Positions 46,137 through 55,468 of a stretch of 64,000 nt of DNA are shown here, piece after piece. This DNA is from Segatella cerevisiae (lineage in GTDB: Bacteria; Bacteroidota; Bacteroidia; Bacteroidales; Bacteroidaceae): the NCBI RefSeq assembly GCF_024054555.1, contig NZ_JAMXLY010000011.1, forward strand, positions 18,637-82,636. The letters are read 5' to 3'. The position numbers were made by a program, and so were the translations under genes. Under the pieces are notes generated by a model. That model was given only the letters and a program-made list of their open reading frames with translations. It searched no databases and was not told the DNA's origin. Every line of letters begins with the position of its first letter. The first letter of the stretch is position 1.

Positions 46137-47243
46137 TTATTTAGCGTTCAATAACGTGGGTGTCTTGCCATTCAGACATTCCACAAACTGATCAAACATG
46201 AATCTTGTATCCAGCGGACCGGAATCGGCTTCCGGATGAAACTGGGATGTAAACCAAGGATTCGTCCTGTGACAGATTCCTTCATTGGAACCATCGTTCA
46301 TATTCACGAAAAGTTCTTTCCAGTCACTTCCAAGTGTTTTCGCGTCAACGGCAAATCCGTGATTCTGACTGGTGATATAGCATTTAGTCGTCCCGACAAG
46401 ACGCACCGGTTGATTATGTCCCCGATGGCCGTATTTCAATTTGAAGACCGTAGCTCCTGCAGCCTTGCCCAGGAGTTGGTTCCCCATACAAATACCGCAA
46501 ATCGGTTTGCGGCTCTGGCTCATCTGTTTACGGATGATATCGACTGCGGCACTACAGGTGTCAGGATCCCCAGGCCCATTGGCCAGGAAAAGTCCGTCAA
46601 AGTCCATATCCGTATAGTCATAGTTCCAAGGCACACGGATGACTTCGAGTCCACGGTCGATCAGGCAACGGATAATGTTCGCCTTTACGCCACAATCAAC
46701 CAGAACGACTTTCTTGCCGCCGCCTTCATTGTATTTGATGATCTTTTTCGTACTCACCTGATCCACGAAATTGACACCCTCGTAATTGGCATCTGGCACA
46801 CGATCAGGTTCATCATCAAAGAGTATCTTACCCATCATCACACCATGAGATCGCAATATTTTTGTCAACTCACGAGTATCTATGCCTGTAATACCGGGCA
46901 CGTGTTCACGTTTCAACCAATCAGCAAGGCTCTCCACGGCATTCCAATGACTGTATTGCACACTGTAGTCGCTTACGATCAATGCTGAAACATAAATCCT
47001 GCTGCCTTCCATAAAAGTAGGCAGGCCATTCTTTTCAAAGGTGAAAGGAGGTACGCCATAATTTCCTACAAGCGGAAAAGTCATGACAAGCATCTGACCG
47101 GCGTAGGAAGGGTCGGTGAGACTCTCCGGATAACCCATCATCGCTGTATTGAATACGACCTCACCGGCTACAGGAGCATCGTATCCAAAGCTCTTTCCGT
47201 GAAATTTAGTACCGTCTGACAAAACTAATGTTACGTTCTTCAT
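46137..47243 (-). CDS. carA: Carbamoyl-phosphate synthase small subunit
   Basis: Class I glutamine amidotransferase that supplies ammonia to CarB. The 368 residues contain the N-terminal domain (LSDGTKFHGKSFG; GYPESLTDPSYAGQ) and the C-terminal GATase with the nucleophilic cysteine in PICGICMGNQLLG and the His-Glu pair in FTSQFHPEAD. The start is followed 11 bases after its stop by carB. No promoter consensus was seen in the 236 bases upstream, so it may be read from the purF-like gene. Confidence 0.97.
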   Translation of the reverse strand: MKNVTLVLSDGTKFHGKSFGYDAPVAGEVVFNTAMMGYPESLTDPSYAGQMLVMTFPLVGNYGVPPFTFEKNGLPTFMEGSRIYVSALIVSDYSVQYSHWNAVESLADWLKREHVPGITGIDTRELTKILRSHGVMMGKILFDDEPDRVPDANYEGVNFVDQVSTKKIIKYNEGGGKKVVLVDCGVKANIIRCLIDRGLEVIRVPWNYDYTDMDFDGLFLANGPGDPDTCSAAVDIIRKQMSQSRKPICGICMGNQLLGKAAGATVFKLKYGHRGHNQPVRLVGTTKCYITSQNHGFAVDAKTLGSDWKELFVNMNDGSNEGICHRTNPWFTSQFHPEADSGPLDTRFMFDQFVECLNGKTPTLLNAK

Positions 47244-47479
47244 TTATATAAACTGTTGCTAAGATTTTTCACTTACCATTTTTCTTTTTCAGGTCCATGA
47301 CCATCTTATCTGATTGAGAGGTCTTTCATTACTGCACACAAAAACCTTTCCCCTCTATATTCTATTTGTATCTCATCTACAGGGTGGCATCTTCACTTAC
47401 AATAAATCAAATCTCTCCTTAATATCTACAACTCATCTGTCAGAATCTCTCCGACACACTTTCAACACTCCCAGCTCGC

Positions 47480-49369
47480 TCAAGCCATACCTTTGGAATT
47501 TTCCACATAATTGATAAAGGCTTGCAAGCAGCATTTTGTACCTCCCGGCGTAGGATATTTGCCGGAGAAATACCAGTCGCCACGATGCTCAGGGATGGCT
47601 TTATGAAGGCCATCCAAACTCTGATACACGATTTCAATCGGCGTTTTCATACCTTCAGGGCGAAGCATATCCACCATCTCACGGTTGATTTCTTCCACAG
47701 TGAAAGGTGCATAAATATCCCGCACGGCATTGCGCATCTCTATTTTGGGCTTGCTCAGTTCTTTTTTACAAGCCTCATAAGTAGAGGCAATCAGTTGTTC
47801 CATTCCCCGGTGCTTAATCAACTGGACCGTTGCCCGGAAGGCTGAGAATTCTTCCAGCCTCGGCATATCAATACCATAGTAATCTGGGTATCGGATCTGA
47901 GGGGCACTCGATACGACAACGATCTTCTTAGGGTGCAACCGGTCAAGGATCCTGAGAATACTCTCTCTCAGTGTCGTCCCCCGGACTATACTGTCATCAA
48001 TGATGACCAGATTATCTTCATGAGGTTTCAAACTCCCGTAAGTGATATCGTAGACATGACTTGCCAAGTCATTCCGGGTATTCCCCTCTGTAATGAAGGT
48101 CCGCAATTTGATGTCTTTCCATGCCACCTTCTCCGACCGGATATAATTATCGAGGATCTTTACGAGTTCTTCATGAGTTGGAACATGGGAAAGGTTCTCA
48201 ATCTGTTTGATTTTCCTCTCATTCAGATAGTCCTTGAAACCATCGAGCATACCGTAATAGGCGACCTCCGCAGTATTCGGGATATAACCGAAAACGGTAT
48301 GATCGACATCTCCGTTAAGTGCGTTGATGATCGGTTCGACCAATTGCTGTCCGAGTTGTTTCCGCTCTTTATAGATATCCCTGTCAGAGCCGCGACTGAA
48401 ATAAATCCGCTCGAAAGAACAGGCGCTGTCGCCCTTTGGTTCCAGTATCTGCTTCAGGTGACATTGACCATCCTTATTGACGATCAGGGCTTCACCGGGG
48501 CGGAGTTCTTTGACGTCTTCACATTCCAGGTCAAAGGTCGTCTGAAGGACAGGGCGCTCAGAGGCCAATACAATGATTTCGTCGTTCTTGTAATAGAAGG
48601 CAGGTCTGATACCCCAGGGGTCACGCATCGCGAACATCTCTCCTGATCCGGTCAGTCCGCTGATGACAAAACCGCCGTCAAAGTCCTTCATCGAACTTTT
48701 AAGGACGTTGCTGATCTCGATATGATCTTCGATATAGTTGGTGATGTCTCTGTCTGTCAGTCCCATCGCCTTTGCCTTGACGAAATTACGTTCCACCTCC
48801 CGGTCCAGGCGATGTCCCATCAGTTCCAAGAGGATGTAAGTATCACTGTATATCCGCGGGCACTGACCTTGATCCGTCAGTTTCTTGAAGATCTCATCTA
48901 CGTTCGTCATATTGAAATTCCCGCAGATACACAGGTTCTTCGCTTTCCAATTGTTCCTTCTCAGAAAAGGATGGACATAAGAAAGGCCACTCTTTCCGGT
49001 AGTAGAATACCGAAGGTGGCCCATATAAAGTTGTCCCGCAAAAGGAAGGTTTTGTTCTGCATAACTCACGTCTGTCAGCAATTCTGGTGGTATGCTATGG
49101 AAAGTCTGAGTCACGTGGCTGAAAATTTCCGTAATGGCATTGCTGCCTTCAGCCCGTTCCCGGAACATATATTCATGACCGGGCTGAGAGTCCAGATTGA
49201 CACAAGCCATACCCGCACCTTCCTGACCACGGTTATGCTGCTTCTCCATCATCAGATAAAGTTTGTTGAGCCCATACATCCAAGAAGCATACTTTTTCTG
49301 ATAGTATTCCAAAGGTTGAAGCAGGCGGATCAATGCCACGCCACAATCTTCATGAATTTCTTTTTCCAT
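47480..49369 (-). CDS. PurF-related amidophosphoribosyltransferase, long divergent form
   Basis: Class II glutamine amidotransferase fused to a phosphoribosyltransferase. The Ntn cysteine is Cys9 (MEKEIHEDCGVALI), so an 8-residue propeptide must be removed. The GATase domain has KQHNRGQEGAGM and GHLRYSTTG. The transferase domain has ERIYFSRGSDRD and the PRPP loop VIIDDSIVRGTT. At 629 residues it is about 130 longer than typical PurF, and the usual Fe-S cysteines are not evident. It is placed in a cluster with glmS, carA and carB. Canonical PurF function is likely but not certain; another purF may exist in the genome. Confidence 0.85.
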   Translation of the reverse strand: MEKEIHEDCGVALIRLLQPLEYYQKKYASWMYGLNKLYLMMEKQHNRGQEGAGMACVNLDSQPGHEYMFRERAEGSNAITEIFSHVTQTFHSIPPELLTDVSYAEQNLPFAGQLYMGHLRYSTTGKSGLSYVHPFLRRNNWKAKNLCICGNFNMTNVDEIFKKLTDQGQCPRIYSDTYILLELMGHRLDREVERNFVKAKAMGLTDRDITNYIEDHIEISNVLKSSMKDFDGGFVISGLTGSGEMFAMRDPWGIRPAFYYKNDEIIVLASERPVLQTTFDLECEDVKELRPGEALIVNKDGQCHLKQILEPKGDSACSFERIYFSRGSDRDIYKERKQLGQQLVEPIINALNGDVDHTVFGYIPNTAEVAYYGMLDGFKDYLNERKIKQIENLSHVPTHEELVKILDNYIRSEKVAWKDIKLRTFITEGNTRNDLASHVYDITYGSLKPHEDNLVIIDDSIVRGTTLRESILRILDRLHPKKIVVVSSAPQIRYPDYYGIDMPRLEEFSAFRATVQLIKHRGMEQLIASTYEACKKELSKPKIEMRNAVRDIYAPFTVEEINREMVDMLRPEGMKTPIEIVYQSLDGLHKAIPEHRGDWYFSGKYPTPGGTKCCLQAFINYVENSKGMA

Positions 49370-49462
49370 CTGTGAGCAATCTCCTTTTTATTTTAAAGCA
49401 TTATCTATTCTGTTCTCTTGACAGAGCAACAGTTCATTATCACACCTTATTATATATACACT

Positions 49463-51370
49463 TTATTCCACCGTGACCGATTTAGCCAGATTCCTGGGCT
49501 GGTCAACATTCTTACCCTTGCAAACTGCCACGTGATAAGCCAAGAGTTGTAAAGGTATCGTCGCCAACAAAGGCTCCAGACACTCTATCGTAAGCGGGAG
49601 TTCGATCACCTCATCTGCGATCTTCGATATGGTTTCATCCCCTTTGGTGACAATGGCGATGATCCTTCCCTTTCTGGCTTTTATCTCTTGGATATTGGAT
49701 AGGATCTTTGCATACATCGCATCGTGAGGAGCGATCACCACGACAGGCATATCTGAATCTATCAAGGCTATCGGCCCATGTTTCATTTCAGCTGCCGAAT
49801 AACCCTCAGCATGAATATAACTGATTTCCTTCAGTTTCAAAGCGCCTTCCAAAGCCACCGGATAACTATAGCCGCGTCCAAGATACAGGAAATTGGTCGC
49901 ATAAGTGAACGTCCGACTGAGATCGGCTATCTCATTATTGAGTTCCAGAACCTCCTTGATTTTCGCCGGGATGTTCCAGAGTTCTTTAATCACCTCCTGA
50001 TAATCCTTGTTCAGGATAGTTCCTCTTTCTTTGCCTATCGCCAAAGCGAGCATGACAAGAACTACAATCTGACCCGTAAAGGCTTTTGTAGAAGCCACAC
50101 CTATTTCCGGTCCTACATGAATATAGGTGCCTGCATCCGTGAACCGAGGAATGCTGCTCCCCACGGCATTGCAGATCCCGAAGATAAAGGCTCCCCTCTC
50201 CTTCGCAAGTTTGATGGCCGCAAGCGTATCTGCTGTCTCCCCGCTCTGACTCAAGGCTATGACGACATCGTCCTTGGTGACCACAGGATTGCGGTAGCGA
50301 AACTCACTCGCATATTCCACCTCAGTAGGGATGCGACAAAAACTCTCCAAGAGTTGCTTGCCTATCAGACCGGCGTGCCAGGATGTACCACAAGCCACGA
50401 TGATGATGCGCTTGGCATTCACCAGTTCTTCTTTATGGTCTGTGATTGCACTCAGCACGATACCCATCTCCGTCTCTTTAGTCGTAGGTGCGCTCTTGCC
50501 GTCACTGACGGCTGTCGTCTCAACAATTCGGTTGACTATACGGCCGCGCATACAATTTTTCAGGCATTCGGGTTGCTCGAAGATTTCCTTCAGCATAAAA
50601 TGAGGGAAACCTCCCTTTTCGATCTGTCCCAGATCAAGGTCTACGGTCTGTATCTCAGGGTTAAGTTTCAGGTTATGGATATCCACAACCTTCAAATCCT
50701 GACCGAGTTTCATAACAGCGATATTCTCGTCATTGAGATAGACCACTTTATCCGTATATTCGATAATGGGACTGGCATCAGAGCCCAGGAAAAACTCGTC
50801 TTTGTTCTTGCCTATTCCCACGACCAACGGACTTGCCTTGCGGGCAGCGATGATCTGGTCAGGGCAATGCTTGTCGACAATGGCGATGGCATAGGCGCCT
50901 ATCACCTGTCGAAGGGCAATCTGAACTGCTGTCAACAGGTCCAGATGCTTTTTGAGTTGAATATATTCGATCAGGTTGATGAGTACTTCCGTATCCGTAT
51001 CACTGGAGAAATGCATCCCCTTGGCGAGCAGATTGTTCTTGATCTGAATATAGTTTTCGATGATACCGTTATGGATAATGGCCAGATTCTTGGATTCGGA
51101 CAATTGGGGATGTGCATTTACCGTCGACGGTTCTCCATGTGTGGCCCAACGTGTATGTGCGATACCCATGCACCCGGAGATATCCTTGTCCTCACAGAGT
51201 GTTTCCAAATCAGAAACTTTGCCCTTGGTCTTATAGACGTTCAGGGCTCCTTTAGGATTGATCAGTGCAACTCCCGCAGAGTCATAGCCTCGATATTCAA
51301 GCCGTTTCAATCCTTTTATCAGAATCGGATAGGCCTGTCTCTTTCCTAGATAACCAACAATACCACACAT
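49463..51370 (-). CDS. glmS: Glutamine-fructose-6-phosphate aminotransferase
   Basis: Makes glucosamine 6-phosphate for cell-wall and lipopolysaccharide precursors. The 635-residue protein begins MCGIVGYLGKRQAYPILIKG, so Cys2 is the Ntn nucleophile after removal of Met. The GATase part has EYRGYDSAG and HTRWATHGEPS. Two SIS domains follow: ACGTSWHAGLIG, SQSGETADT and a second with EGALKLKEISYIHAEGY; it ends DQPRNLAKSVTVE, the isomerase tail. The short upstream gap (38 bases) links it to the export lipoprotein gene. Confidence 0.97.
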   Translation of the reverse strand: MCGIVGYLGKRQAYPILIKGLKRLEYRGYDSAGVALINPKGALNVYKTKGKVSDLETLCEDKDISGCMGIAHTRWATHGEPSTVNAHPQLSESKNLAIIHNGIIENYIQIKNNLLAKGMHFSSDTDTEVLINLIEYIQLKKHLDLLTAVQIALRQVIGAYAIAIVDKHCPDQIIAARKASPLVVGIGKNKDEFFLGSDASPIIEYTDKVVYLNDENIAVMKLGQDLKVVDIHNLKLNPEIQTVDLDLGQIEKGGFPHFMLKEIFEQPECLKNCMRGRIVNRIVETTAVSDGKSAPTTKETEMGIVLSAITDHKEELVNAKRIIIVACGTSWHAGLIGKQLLESFCRIPTEVEYASEFRYRNPVVTKDDVVIALSQSGETADTLAAIKLAKERGAFIFGICNAVGSSIPRFTDAGTYIHVGPEIGVASTKAFTGQIVVLVMLALAIGKERGTILNKDYQEVIKELWNIPAKIKEVLELNNEIADLSRTFTYATNFLYLGRGYSYPVALEGALKLKEISYIHAEGYSAAEMKHGPIALIDSDMPVVVIAPHDAMYAKILSNIQEIKARKGRIIAIVTKGDETISKIADEVIELPLTIECLEPLLATIPLQLLAYHVAVCKGKNVDQPRNLAKSVTVE

Positions 51371-51408
51371 AAACTATTACTGAATAAAATAATCTATTGC
51401 CGGGCAAA

Positions 51409-52221
51409 TTAATTCCGCAGGATATTGACAATCAGAGAAGCCACAGAGGTGACAATGCCAACAAGTGAGAACCAAATGGTAGTAGAACTACCTATTGCCG
51501 AATTCTTTGCCTGCACGCCATTAGGCTGTACATAAAGGATATCATTCTGTTGTAAATAATAATAAGGGGAATTGATCAGGTTGGCATCATTCAGGTTGAG
51601 CCGGTGGATGGATTTCTCCCCGTCAGCAGCCTCCCGAATCAGCATGACGTTATTACGCAGACCATAAATGGTCAGATCGCCAGCCTGTGCAATGGCTTCA
51701 AGTACACTCATCTTCTCTGTAGGCACTTGTACGACACCAGGATTCTTCACTTCACCTAAAACCGTCACGCGATAACTCGCCATTCGAACTGTCACGATAG
51801 GCTTTTCAGTTTTTGCCATATAGGGCATGATCTTGTCCTTGATCATGTTTTCGCACTCGTCTTTCGTCAATCCTGCGACATGCAAACTACCGACAATAGG
51901 GAAATTGATATTACCGTCATTGTCTACAAGATAGCCCTGCAGGTTGCCTCCTGAACCGGTATTCAACTGACCGCTCGTACCAATTGTCGCGGAAACAGAA
52001 AGGTTAAAGGGGGCCGCAGCCTCCGGATTCGTCGCATTTACCGTAATTGTCAACTGGTCCTTTGGCATAATTTTGGCATCATATAAAACTTTAGACGCAG
52101 CCAAACTCACAGAATCAGCATTCTGAAAATAAGCAACTCCTTTCGCACTGCCACAACTATCTAATGTCAGAACCATTACCATAGCCATGCAGGAAAGTGC
52201 CAAACAGATCAACTTTTTCAT
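51409..52221 (-). CDS. Polysaccharide export outer-membrane lipoprotein (Wza-like)
   Basis: A 270-residue lipoprotein; lipobox TLDSC puts the lipid on C23. The region about 55-150 is the PES (poly_export) domain (KDQLTITVNATNPEAAAPFN; GYLVDNDGNINFPIVGSLHVAGLT), followed by an SLBB-like domain (MASYRVTVLGEVKNPGVVQV; SVLEAIAQAGDLTIYGLR). A C-terminal hydrophobic helix (about 250-268) could be the membrane-spanning helix seen in Wza. No adjacent capsule genes are present. First gene of the run through glmS, purF-like and carAB. Confidence 0.9.
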   Translation of the reverse strand: MKKLICLALSCMAMVMVLTLDSCGSAKGVAYFQNADSVSLAASKVLYDAKIMPKDQLTITVNATNPEAAAPFNLSVSATIGTSGQLNTGSGGNLQGYLVDNDGNINFPIVGSLHVAGLTKDECENMIKDKIMPYMAKTEKPIVTVRMASYRVTVLGEVKNPGVVQVPTEKMSVLEAIAQAGDLTIYGLRNNVMLIREAADGEKSIHRLNLNDANLINSPYYYLQQNDILYVQPNGVQAKNSAIGSSTTIWFSLVGIVTSVASLIVNILRN

Positions 52222-52252
52222 TCTCTAGTAAAAAATTTCGTTTTAATCTTTG

Positions 52253-52284
52253 CAAAATTACGCCTTATTTTTCGAAACAACAAA
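52253..52284 (-). promoter_or_regulatory. Promoter of the export lipoprotein / glmS run
   Basis: Minus strand TTTG (52284-52281), 20 bases, TAATTTTG (52260-52253): exact consensus, about 25 bases of leader to the ATG at 52221. Confidence 0.78.
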
Positions 52285-52372
52285 TTTTTAGTCTATAAAT
52301 TAAAGGAGATTAGGAGAAAAGGAAGAAAAGGATAAAGACTGAAAATTTATGTGAATAAATGGTTTGAAATGA

Positions 52373-52450
52373 GTCTAACCTGATTTTACCCTCCGTGCTC
52401 AGGTCCGGCAGGGAACAGAGCCGCAAGAATCGAAACAGACACCGGTCATA
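52373..52450 (+). ncRNA. ffs: Probable signal recognition particle RNA (small bacterial type)
   Basis: The apical loop region GCTCAGGTCCGGCAGGGAACAGAGC (split: GCTC at 52397-52400, GGTCCGGCAGGGAACAG, GAGC at 52418-52421) matches the conserved SRP RNA domain that binds Ffh, with a GGCA tetraloop. Outer pairs TGATT/AATCG and GTCT/AGAC (52373-52376 with 52437-52440) extend the hairpin. A strong plus-strand terminator follows. Ends are approximate and folded by hand. Confidence 0.8.
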
Positions 52451-52455
52451 ACATC

Positions 52456-52497
52456 AGAGGGGAATGGAGTCCAAGCCCCATTCCCCTCTTCTCTTTT
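52456..52497 (+). terminator. Intrinsic terminator of the SRP RNA
   Basis: AGAGGGGAATGG (52456-52467) pairs perfectly with CCATTCCCCTCT (52478-52489), followed by TCTCTTTT. Confidence 0.9.
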
Positions 52498-52576
52498 CTG
52501 TTCAGCACCATCGCAGCACATTCCCTTCCAGCATCGCCATCAGGAAAAAGATTGAGTTGCCAATGGTGCCTTTACC

Positions 52577-53974
52577 TTAATAAAACTTGAAATACCTACG
52601 TGCATTGTTATAGGATATATCTTCTACCATGCGTACAAGGGCATCATGGTCATTCGGCAGCAATCCTTGCTCTACATCGGTACCGAGAATATTACAAAGC
52701 AGACGACGGAAATATTCATGACGAGGATAACTCAGGAAAGAACGGCTGTCTGTCAGCATCCCTACAAAACGACTTAAGATTCCTAAATTGGAAAGAGCAT
52801 TGATCTGTTTGGTATTACCGTCCAACTGATCATTGAACCACCAGCCGGAACCGAATTGCATCTTTCCGGGTTCATCGCCTTGGAAGTTGCCGATCATCGA
52901 GGCTACCATATCATTGTCACAAGGATTCAGGCAATACAAGATTGTCCGTGTCAGTTTTCCCTCCACATTCAGTTCATTGAGGAAATGGGCCATAGCCTTA
53001 GCTGTATTAAACTGTCCGATAGAATCAAAACCGGTATCAGGACCGAGTTGCTTATACATCAAAGTATTGGTGTCACGGATTGCTCCATAGTGATACTGTT
53101 GTGTCCAACCGGCATCAGCATCCATTTCGCCGCAGACTTTCAGGAAAGCATGCTTGTATTGACGGACCTCTTCTACGGCAAGGTGCTGCTTGCGCATCGC
53201 TTTCTCGAAGATAATCTCGATCTGAGAATCCGTGTACGGATCATCGTAGAATTCCTCCACGCCATGATCACTCAATTTACAACCGTTGGCGGTAAAGAAA
53301 TCATGCCGTTTCTGAAGTGCATCTATCATTTCCTTAAAGGTGGTGATATTCGTATTGTTGACCTCACCGAGTTTCTTGATATAATCAGCGTAATCCGGTT
53401 TTTCGATATTCATCGCCTTGTCGGGCCGCCAAGCAGGCAGCATTTTGATTTCGAAACCACTCTCACGTGTCTTCTTATGATAGCGCAGGTCATCTATAGG
53501 ATCATCTGTCGTACAAACACATTCCACATGATAATGGCGCATCAAACCACGGGCACCGAACTCGGGCAATTTCAATTTCTCATTGCACTCATCATAGATC
53601 TCACGGGCAGTTTTCGGACTCAGCAATTTAGTGATTCCGAAAGCCGTCTTCAGTTCCAGGTGTGTCCAGTGGTAAAGAGGATTACGGAAAGTATAAGGAA
53701 CTGTTTCAGCCCACTTCTCGAATTTCTCCCAATCAGGAGCATCGCCCGTACAGTATTTCTCAGGCACACCGTTTGCACGCATTGCACGCCATTTATAATG
53801 GTCACCTCCGAGCCAGAGCTCAGCAATATTCTTGAAGTGATAGTCCTCTGCCACCATCCGGGGAATCAAATGGCAATGGTAATCGATAATCGGCATCTTG
53901 GCCGCATGATTGTGAAAAAGGTCCTTTGCCACATCGTTCTGCAACAGGAAGTCTTCGTCCATAAATTGTTTCAT
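52577..53974 (-). CDS. uxaC: Uronate (glucuronate/galacturonate) isomerase
   Basis: Isomerises glucuronate to fructuronate and galacturonate to tagaturonate, the first step of uronate breakdown. The 465-residue protein has the family N-terminus with DYHCHLIPRMVAEDYHFKNI (metal-binding HxH in an amidohydrolase-like barrel), WLGGDHYKWRAMRANGV, CTTDDPIDDLRYH and a C-terminal LTDSRSFLSYPRHEYFRRLLC. No other uronate genes are adjacent; it is divergent from ansA with overlapping promoters. Confidence 0.97.
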   Translation of the reverse strand: MKQFMDEDFLLQNDVAKDLFHNHAAKMPIIDYHCHLIPRMVAEDYHFKNIAELWLGGDHYKWRAMRANGVPEKYCTGDAPDWEKFEKWAETVPYTFRNPLYHWTHLELKTAFGITKLLSPKTAREIYDECNEKLKLPEFGARGLMRHYHVECVCTTDDPIDDLRYHKKTRESGFEIKMLPAWRPDKAMNIEKPDYADYIKKLGEVNNTNITTFKEMIDALQKRHDFFTANGCKLSDHGVEEFYDDPYTDSQIEIIFEKAMRKQHLAVEEVRQYKHAFLKVCGEMDADAGWTQQYHYGAIRDTNTLMYKQLGPDTGFDSIGQFNTAKAMAHFLNELNVEGKLTRTILYCLNPCDNDMVASMIGNFQGDEPGKMQFGSGWWFNDQLDGNTKQINALSNLGILSRFVGMLTDSRSFLSYPRHEYFRRLLCNILGTDVEQGLLPNDHDALVRMVEDISYNNARRYFKFY

Positions 53975-54012
53975 AATAGAATAATTTGTTTTTAAGTTTC
54001 AAGATACTCATG

Positions 54013-54044
54013 CAAATATAGCGAATTCCTTTGTATTCCGGAAA
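54013..54044 (-). promoter_or_regulatory. uxaC promoter
   Basis: Minus strand TTTC (54044-54041), 20 bases, TATATTTG (54020-54013); -7 exact, -33 3 of 4. Overlaps the divergent ansA promoter. Confidence 0.65.
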
Positions 54045-54060
54045 TTTTGCATTATATTTG
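54030..54060 (+). promoter_or_regulatory. ansA promoter
   Basis: TTTG (54030-54033), 19 bases, TATATTTG (54053-54060): exact consensus; leader of about 70 bases. Confidence 0.75.
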
Positions 54061-54061
54061 C

Positions 54062-54088
54062 AACGCAAACTAACGCAAACGATTGCGA
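54062..54088 (+). promoter_or_regulatory. LacI-family-like operator between uxaC and ansA
   Basis: CGCAAACGATTGCG (54074-54087) is a near-perfect palindrome with the central CG typical of LacI/PurR operators. Its left half AACGCAAAC is repeated just upstream (54062-54070). It lies about at the ansA transcription start and upstream of the uxaC -33 box. Confidence 0.5.
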
Positions 54089-54134
54089 GAACTCATTCAA
54101 TAGTAATCAGATATGTCAGATAAGGGTAACAGAC

Positions 54135-55175
54135 ATGAATAACGGGAAAAAAAGTAAAGTTCTTCTCATCTATACTGGTGGGACAATAGGCATGGGGAGG
54201 AACTCACAAACTGGAGCTTTGGAGCCCCTCGATTTCAACCACTTGGGAGAATCTATGCCGGAACTGAAAGATGTGGATGCAGATATTGATATTTATCAGT
54301 TTACGCCACCTATCGATTCTTCGGACATGAACCCTCAAAACTGGGCACAACTCGTCCACATTATTTCTTCCAATTATCCTGACCATGACGGTTTTGTCAT
54401 TCTCCACGGCACAGACACAATGGCTTACACAGCATCAGCCTTGAGTTTTATGCTGGAAAACCTTACGAAACCTGTTATCCTGACCGGCAGTCAACTTCCT
54501 ATGGGACTCCTGAGGACGGACGGAAAAGAGAATGTACTCACGAGTATAGAAATTGCCGGTGCACGTCGCCTGGATGGGACTCCCGAAGTTCCTGAGGTCT
54601 GCATCTATTTTAGTCAGAGACTCATCAGAGGCAACAGGGCTACGAAAATTGCGGCAGACGGATTCAACGCTTTCGATTCCTTCAATTATCCGCATCTCTG
54701 TGAGGCGGGGGTCAATTTCTCCTTTCACAGACACCACATCTTACAACCCGATTATTCCAAACCGATGATACCTCATTACAGGATGGATACCAACGTCATC
54801 GTCTTCAGTTTGTTTCCCGGAATAGAAGAGAGTATCATGCGCCACATTCTGGATCACCCTCACTTGAAAGGCATCGTCATGAGAAGTTTCGGAAGTGGCA
54901 ACGCTCCCCATGTGCAATGGATTTTGCGGCTGTTGAAAGAAGCTTCTTCAAGAGGAGTCATCATCGTCAATGTGAGCCAGTGCATCAGTGGAAGTGTAGA
55001 AATGAGCCGTTATGATACAGGCTACCAACTCCAACAGGCTGGTGTGATCAGCGGACATGACAGTACGGTAGAGGCCGCAATCACCAAACTGATGTATTTA
55101 CAGGCAAGGTATACGGATTTTCACATGGTCCGAATCATGATGTCGCAATCGATAGCGGGGGAAATCACAACCTGA
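54135..55175 (+). CDS. ansA: L-asparaginase, type I
   Basis: Hydrolyses asparagine to aspartate and ammonia. The 346-residue protein lacks a signal peptide, so it is the cytoplasmic type. The two catalytic threonine sites are seen: LLIYTGGTIGMG (T14-G19) and ILHGTDTMAYTASAL (91-96), with the lysine in GLLRTDGKENVL nearby. The length and the SQCISGSVEMSRYDTG segment fit type I. The start is preceded by a consensus promoter. Confidence 0.95.
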   Translation: MNNGKKSKVLLIYTGGTIGMGRNSQTGALEPLDFNHLGESMPELKDVDADIDIYQFTPPIDSSDMNPQNWAQLVHIISSNYPDHDGFVILHGTDTMAYTASALSFMLENLTKPVILTGSQLPMGLLRTDGKENVLTSIEIAGARRLDGTPEVPEVCIYFSQRLIRGNRATKIAADGFNAFDSFNYPHLCEAGVNFSFHRHHILQPDYSKPMIPHYRMDTNVIVFSLFPGIEESIMRHILDHPHLKGIVMRSFGSGNAPHVQWILRLLKEASSRGVIIVNVSQCISGSVEMSRYDTGYQLQQAGVISGHDSTVEAAITKLMYLQARYTDFHMVRIMMSQSIAGEITT

Positions 55176-55199
55176 TATTTTTACAGTAAATCTATTCCC

Positions 55200-55325
55200 C
55201 CATATTAGTGCTATGGTGAACTCGGAAAGGACAAATACGTTTGAAATAAAGTATACTCCTATTTTTCAGTTGAGGAAAGATAAATAAAAAAACTTGATCA
55301 CAGTTCGTTTCATTGTCATTGTTTG
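55200..55325 (+). repeat. Degenerate dispersed repeat, copy A
   Basis: The core TCCTATTTTTCAGTTGAGG... (55257-55285) matches 24 of 29 bases at 61113-61141 without gaps. Weaker similarity extends to both sides (CAAATAC upstream, GTTTCAT downstream). It lies in the 293-base gene-free region between ansA and the AraC gene. Confidence 0.45.
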
Positions 55326-55468
55326 ATAAGTGAAACCAATTTAAGGAAGAGTTTACCCAACTCATTTTATTAGAGGCAAAGAGAAGGTGGAATTCCTGTT
55401 TCGCGATGCCTTTTACTACATGATACTATGCTTTTCAGGGTCTTTTGGATAAGAAAGAGGATATGTCT

